DNA of 5,629 nucleotides, from contig CAMPIM010000157.1 of assembly GCA_946886365.1 (NCBI GenBank), positions 1-5,629 on the forward strand, read 5' to 3'. A model generated the notes under the pieces. It saw nothing but the letters and a program-made list of their open reading frames with translations. It was not told the DNA's origin and did no database searches. Position 1 is the first letter of the stretch, and every line of letters begins with the position of its first letter. The position numbers and the translations under genes are program-made. Shown one piece after another: positions 5,525 to 5,629 of this stretch. Source of the stretch: an uncultured Novosphingobium sp. (GTDB lineage: Bacteria; Pseudomonadota; Alphaproteobacteria; Sphingomonadales; Sphingomonadaceae).

Positions 5525-5569
5525 AGATGGCGAGCAAGGCGGTGGCTGTCGTCCGCGAGGAGAACCCCG

Positions 5570-5597
5570 TTCGTCCGGCACACCCTGTCCGGTCGAA
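5570..5597 (-). promoter_or_regulatory. Stem-loop after the B12 box, possible P13-like regulatory arm
   Basis: TTCG-A-CCGG at 5597-5589 pairs with CCGG-A-CGAA at 5578-5570, giving 8 bp interrupted by one A-A mismatch around a 10-nt loop (ACAGGGTGTG). It lies 10 nt downstream of the last riboswitch bases in the window and just before the anti-Shine-Dalgarno arm. In class-I cobalamin riboswitches a hairpin in this position (P13) makes a kissing contact with loop L5 of the receptor. L5 is outside the window, so the pairing cannot be tested here. Confidence 0.45.
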
Positions 5598-5607
5598 GAA
5601 CGACTGC

Positions 5608-5629
5608 GGCAGGCAGGTCTCCTGGCTCA
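5608..5629 (-). promoter_or_regulatory. Cobalamin riboswitch, 3' end only (truncated by the window)
   Basis: The minus strand begins TGAGCCAGGAGACCTGCC, which contains the B12 box (AGCCAGGAGACCTGCC at 5627-5612), the highly conserved 3' element of adenosylcobalamin riboswitches. The rest of the receptor and the promoter lie beyond position 5629. It faces the operon with no other gene in between, so repression of the whole cluster by adenosylcobalamin is the natural reading. Confidence 0.9.

Larger units (their letters stand above)
5482..5566 (-). promoter_or_regulatory. Proposed SD-sequestering expression platform of the cobalamin riboswitch
   Basis: The minus-strand segment GGTTCTCCTCGCGGA (5566-5552) can pair without interruption with TTTGCGGGGAGGGCC (5496-5482): 15 pairs, 10 Watson-Crick and 5 G-U. 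The 3' arm contains the whole Shine-Dalgarno and ends directly before the first ATG. The 55-nt loop holds a small GC hairpin. This is the layout expected of a translational OFF switch, in line with the known habit of many Gram-negative cobalamin riboswitches. The pairing is seen directly in the sequence; that it forms and is controlled by B12 is inference. Confidence 0.55.

Overview
This window carries an almost complete, single-direction (minus-strand) cobalamin operon from a high-GC bacterium. Protein style, gene content and the B12 box point to an alphaproteobacterium. A sphingomonad is my best guess, but the lineage is inferred from general resemblance and was not tested by a search. Genes are named here in the Salmonella system: cobT, cobC (alpha-ribazole phosphatase), cobS, cobD (threonine-phosphate decarboxylase), cbiB, cobU. 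The Pseudomonas denitrificans system names several of them differently.

Layout, read in the direction of transcription (right to left). At 5629-5608 lies the 3' end of a cobalamin riboswitch; its 5' part and the promoter are outside the window. About 125 nt of expression platform follow. They contain a stem-loop (5597-5570), a possible 15-bp helix that would bury the first strong Shine-Dalgarno (5566-5552 with 5496-5482) and a small GC hairpin (5524-5511). That Shine-Dalgarno serves a 14-codon leader ORF (5478-5434), whose stop overlaps the start of a DUF1636 gene (5434-5027). Next come cobT (5030-4014), a cobC-type phosphatase (4017-3451), cobS (3454-2744), cobD (2747-1773), cbiB (1780-848) and cobU (851-321). 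Every junction overlaps: five are 4-nt ATGA overlaps, one is an 8-nt TTGGTTGA overlap, and the leader/DUF1636 junction is TGATG.

Together the enzymes build the aminopropanol arm and the nucleotide loop. CobD makes aminopropanol phosphate, CbiB joins it to adenosylcobyric acid, CobU makes adenosylcobinamide-GDP, CobT makes alpha-ribazole phosphate, CobS joins the two halves, and the phosphatase removes the last phosphate. No corrin-ring, adenosyltransferase, cobyric acid synthase or threonine kinase gene is present, so the operon alone fits finishing or salvage of a late precursor.

Downstream of cobU is a strong inverted repeat (272-310). Beyond it GC falls from well above 60% to about 49% (1-240), with no confident gene and only a weak 70-codon ORF. 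This looks like the edge of a different sequence block.

The points most worth checking are the leader ORF with its sequestered ribosome-binding site, and the uncharacterised cysteine-rich DUF1636 protein as first structural gene of the B12-controlled operon.
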